The notes below the pieces were generated by a model that did not search any database, was not told the DNA's origin, and saw nothing but the letters and a program-made list of their open reading frames with translations. A DNA stretch of 14,726 bases from Candidatus Zixiibacteriota bacterium (GTDB taxonomy: Bacteria; Zixibacteria; MSB-5A5; SM1-73). A program made the translations under genes and the position numbers. The stretch spans positions 1-14,726 of the forward strand of contig JAGMBK010000034.1 of NCBI GenBank assembly GCA_023129805.1, given 5' to 3'. Below are positions 13,276-14,726 of this stretch, one piece after another (within the stretch, counting starts at the first letter, position 1; every line of letters begins with the position of its first letter).

Positions 13276-14726
13276 TCACAGGCAGCCCGGAGGGGGACCA
13301 TCACGGTATAGATAGTTCAACAGATAAACCACATCTCCTAAATTAATGCTTCCATCGCAATTAACATCGCCTGCAACCAAAGGATCGGGAGGGGAACCAC
13401 CACGGAACAGGTAATTTAAAAGATAAACCACATCCCCCAAATCCACCCCCCCATCACCGTTAACATCTCCCGGGATATAGGAAATCACGTGCATTACCAC
13501 AATCTGGGTATCAGCTAAAGATCCATCCGAGGCGATAAAGCTCACCAGATAGACCGAATCCTCCTGGGTGCTATCCGGGGTGAAGGTAAAAGCTCCGCCT
13601 CCATTGCCTGAGTCCACGAAATCGGAATTTGGAGGTGCACCGGCGACGCTTAAGGTGATGCTGGGCCCATCTGGATCGATGGCATAAACATGTAAGCTAC
13701 AGGTTACCCCCACTACCGGTTGCACGCTATCGGGCAGGGAAATCAGGACCGGAGGCTGATTTCCTGCCTCATTTACAGTTAACTCCACCATCTCACTATC
13801 CACTGCCCCGGTGGTATCGGTGGCCTTGAAGGTGACCAGATATTGCCCTGTCTGGAGGTAGGTGGGAGCGAACCAGAATGATCCTGCACCATTCCCCGAA
13901 TCAATTAAGGATGAATTGGGCGGATTGTTCTCCACGCTGAAGACAAATGGATCCCCATCCGGATCGGTGGCGAAAATCCTGAACTCGAGGGTATCACCCT
14001 CCATTACGCTCTGAGGTCCTATAGAATCCAAATCTGGAGGCTGTGGCACATTGGTTATGGTAATGGGCACATTCTCCATGTCAGGTGAAACTAAATCGCT
14101 TACCGTGAAGTAAACCGAGTAGACTCCCGCCTGGTAATAGTCAGGTGTGAGGGTAAATGATCCTGCTCCATTACCGGAGTCCACAAAGGTGGCATGCTCG
14201 GGCAGTGGAGCCGCACCCAAGACCAAACTGTCGCTGTCCACATCCGTAGCATGCACTCTGAATTGCAGCGTCTCCCCCTCTGCCACAGTTTTTGCTCCGA
14301 TTAAATCCAGAACCGGCGGCTGATCCACATTCGTTACGGTGATCTCTACCACCTCACTGTCGATGGCTCCAAGGGTATCTTTGGCAAAGAAGGTAACATG
14401 GTAAACCCCTGCCTGAGTCCAATCCGGATGGAAGACAAAAGAGCCAGCACCATTTCCTGAATCAACAAAGGTGGCGTTTGTTGGCACACTCAGGGTATCC
14501 AAGACGATGGAATCGCCATCCACATCGCTGGCATGTATGCGGAAGCTTAACACCTGTTCCTCCCCTACTACCTGGGGACCTATGGAATCCAAAACCGGAG
14601 CGTGATTTCCCCAATTGAACACAGTTATGTGGACATATTCTGTATCAGCCAGACCCCTGCTTTGGGCAACAAACCATACCTCGTAGGTGGAATCGCCCTG
14701 AGTAAAATCAGGAGTGAAGCGGAACC
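13276..14726 (-). CDS. Exported Ig/cadherin-like tandem-repeat protein with C-terminal dockerin (N-terminus outside window)
   Basis: The reading frame is open to the window edge. A GTG at 14620-14622 sits inside a repeat (HITV-FNWGN), so it is not the start and the protein is longer than the visible 483 residues. Four full repeats and one partial repeat of about 95 residues are visible. Each starts PPVLDSIGP and contains ATDxDGDS and the hallmark VDSGNGAGSFxFxPD, then QAGVYxVTFxAxD, and ends in an xITVTN strand. This fits bacterial putative-Ig (He_PIG) or cadherin-like domains that build extended surface stalks. The DxDGD motifs suggest calcium binding between repeats. The last 65 or so residues are a canonical dockerin with two DVNxDGxxxLGD loops, each followed by VVYLLNYLxR. 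The last visible repeat before the dockerin is the most divergent. It probably heads a transcript that continues into the cohesin-like gene. Confidence 0.85.
   Translation of the reverse strand, partial: FRFTPDFTQGDSTYEVWFVAQSRGLADTEYVHITVFNWGNHAPVLDSIGPQVVGEEQVLSFRIHASDVDGDSIVLDTLSVPTNATFVDSGNGAGSFVFHPDWTQAGVYHVTFFAKDTLGAIDSEVVEITVTNVDQPPVLDLIGAKTVAEGETLQFRVHATDVDSDSLVLGAAPLPEHATFVDSGNGAGSFTLTPDYYQAGVYSVYFTVSDLVSPDMENVPITITNVPQPPDLDSIGPQSVMEGDTLEFRIFATDPDGDPFVFSVENNPPNSSLIDSGNGAGSFWFAPTYLQTGQYLVTFKATDTTGAVDSEMVELTVNEAGNQPPVLISLPDSVQPVVGVTCSLHVYAIDPDGPSITLSVAGAPPNSDFVDSGNGGGAFTFTPDSTQEDSVYLVSFIASDGSLADTQIVVMHVISYIPGDVNGDGGVDLGDVVYLLNYLFRGGSPPDPLVAGDVNCDGSINLGDVVYLLNYLYRDGPPPGCL

Noticed and set aside
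14620..14622. GTG at 14620-14622 as start of the Ig-repeat protein
   Set aside because: The frame continues upstream to the window edge and encodes another partial repeat (FTPDFTQGDSTYEV), so the true start is outside the window.

Overview
The window looks like chromosome from an uncultivated Gram-negative bacterium of the FCB type, probably candidate phylum Zixibacteria or a close relative. This is inference from protein style, not from a marker gene. The style is dockerin pairs of the form GDxNxDGxxNLGDVVYLxxYxFRGG, Por-type tails with the NYPNPFNP motif and a KMVLLK end, a divergent dockerin with an (x)IADAxxFxNF core, and many exported proteins with lipoprotein-free signal peptides. No rRNA, tRNA, CRISPR array, transposase or phage gene was seen.

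Left part (1-4889, all plus strand): the C-terminal end of a DNA polymerase III delta subunit gene (holA). It is followed by a repeat-bearing spacer, an ECF sigma factor, its translationally coupled zinc-finger anti-sigma factor (4-base overlap), and an exported VIT/von Willebrand A protein with a complete MIDAS site. The last three genes probably form one transcription unit that senses or acts on the cell envelope.

Middle (4890-5587): a convergent, gene-free stretch packed with small palindromes and copies of dispersed repeats. It includes a plus-strand terminator and a minus-strand terminator.

Right part (5588-14726, all minus strand): five exported proteins. Two are paralogues with Por/T9SS-type C-terminal tails (5588-6616 and 7002-8075). 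They arose by a tandem duplication that also copied their 3' flanks: terminator, ATCCG-type tandem repeats and a composite palindromic repeat. Next is a 1104-residue cysteine-rich protein ending in a canonical dockerin pair (8545-11859). Then comes a 243-residue protein with a cohesin-like N-terminal domain and an unusual dockerin with lengthened calcium loops (12487-13218). Last is a large protein of tandem Ig/cadherin-like repeats ending in a canonical dockerin (13276 to beyond the window edge).

Good sigma-70-like promoters precede the 7002-8075 and 8545-11859 genes, each with a long untranslated leader (about 220 and 430 bases). The most interesting aspect is the co-location of cohesin-like and dockerin modules in an organism with no sign here of cellulose degradation, beside proteins carrying a different (T9SS) surface-sorting tail. 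A non-cellulosomal surface assembly is a reasonable hypothesis, but nothing in the window proves it.
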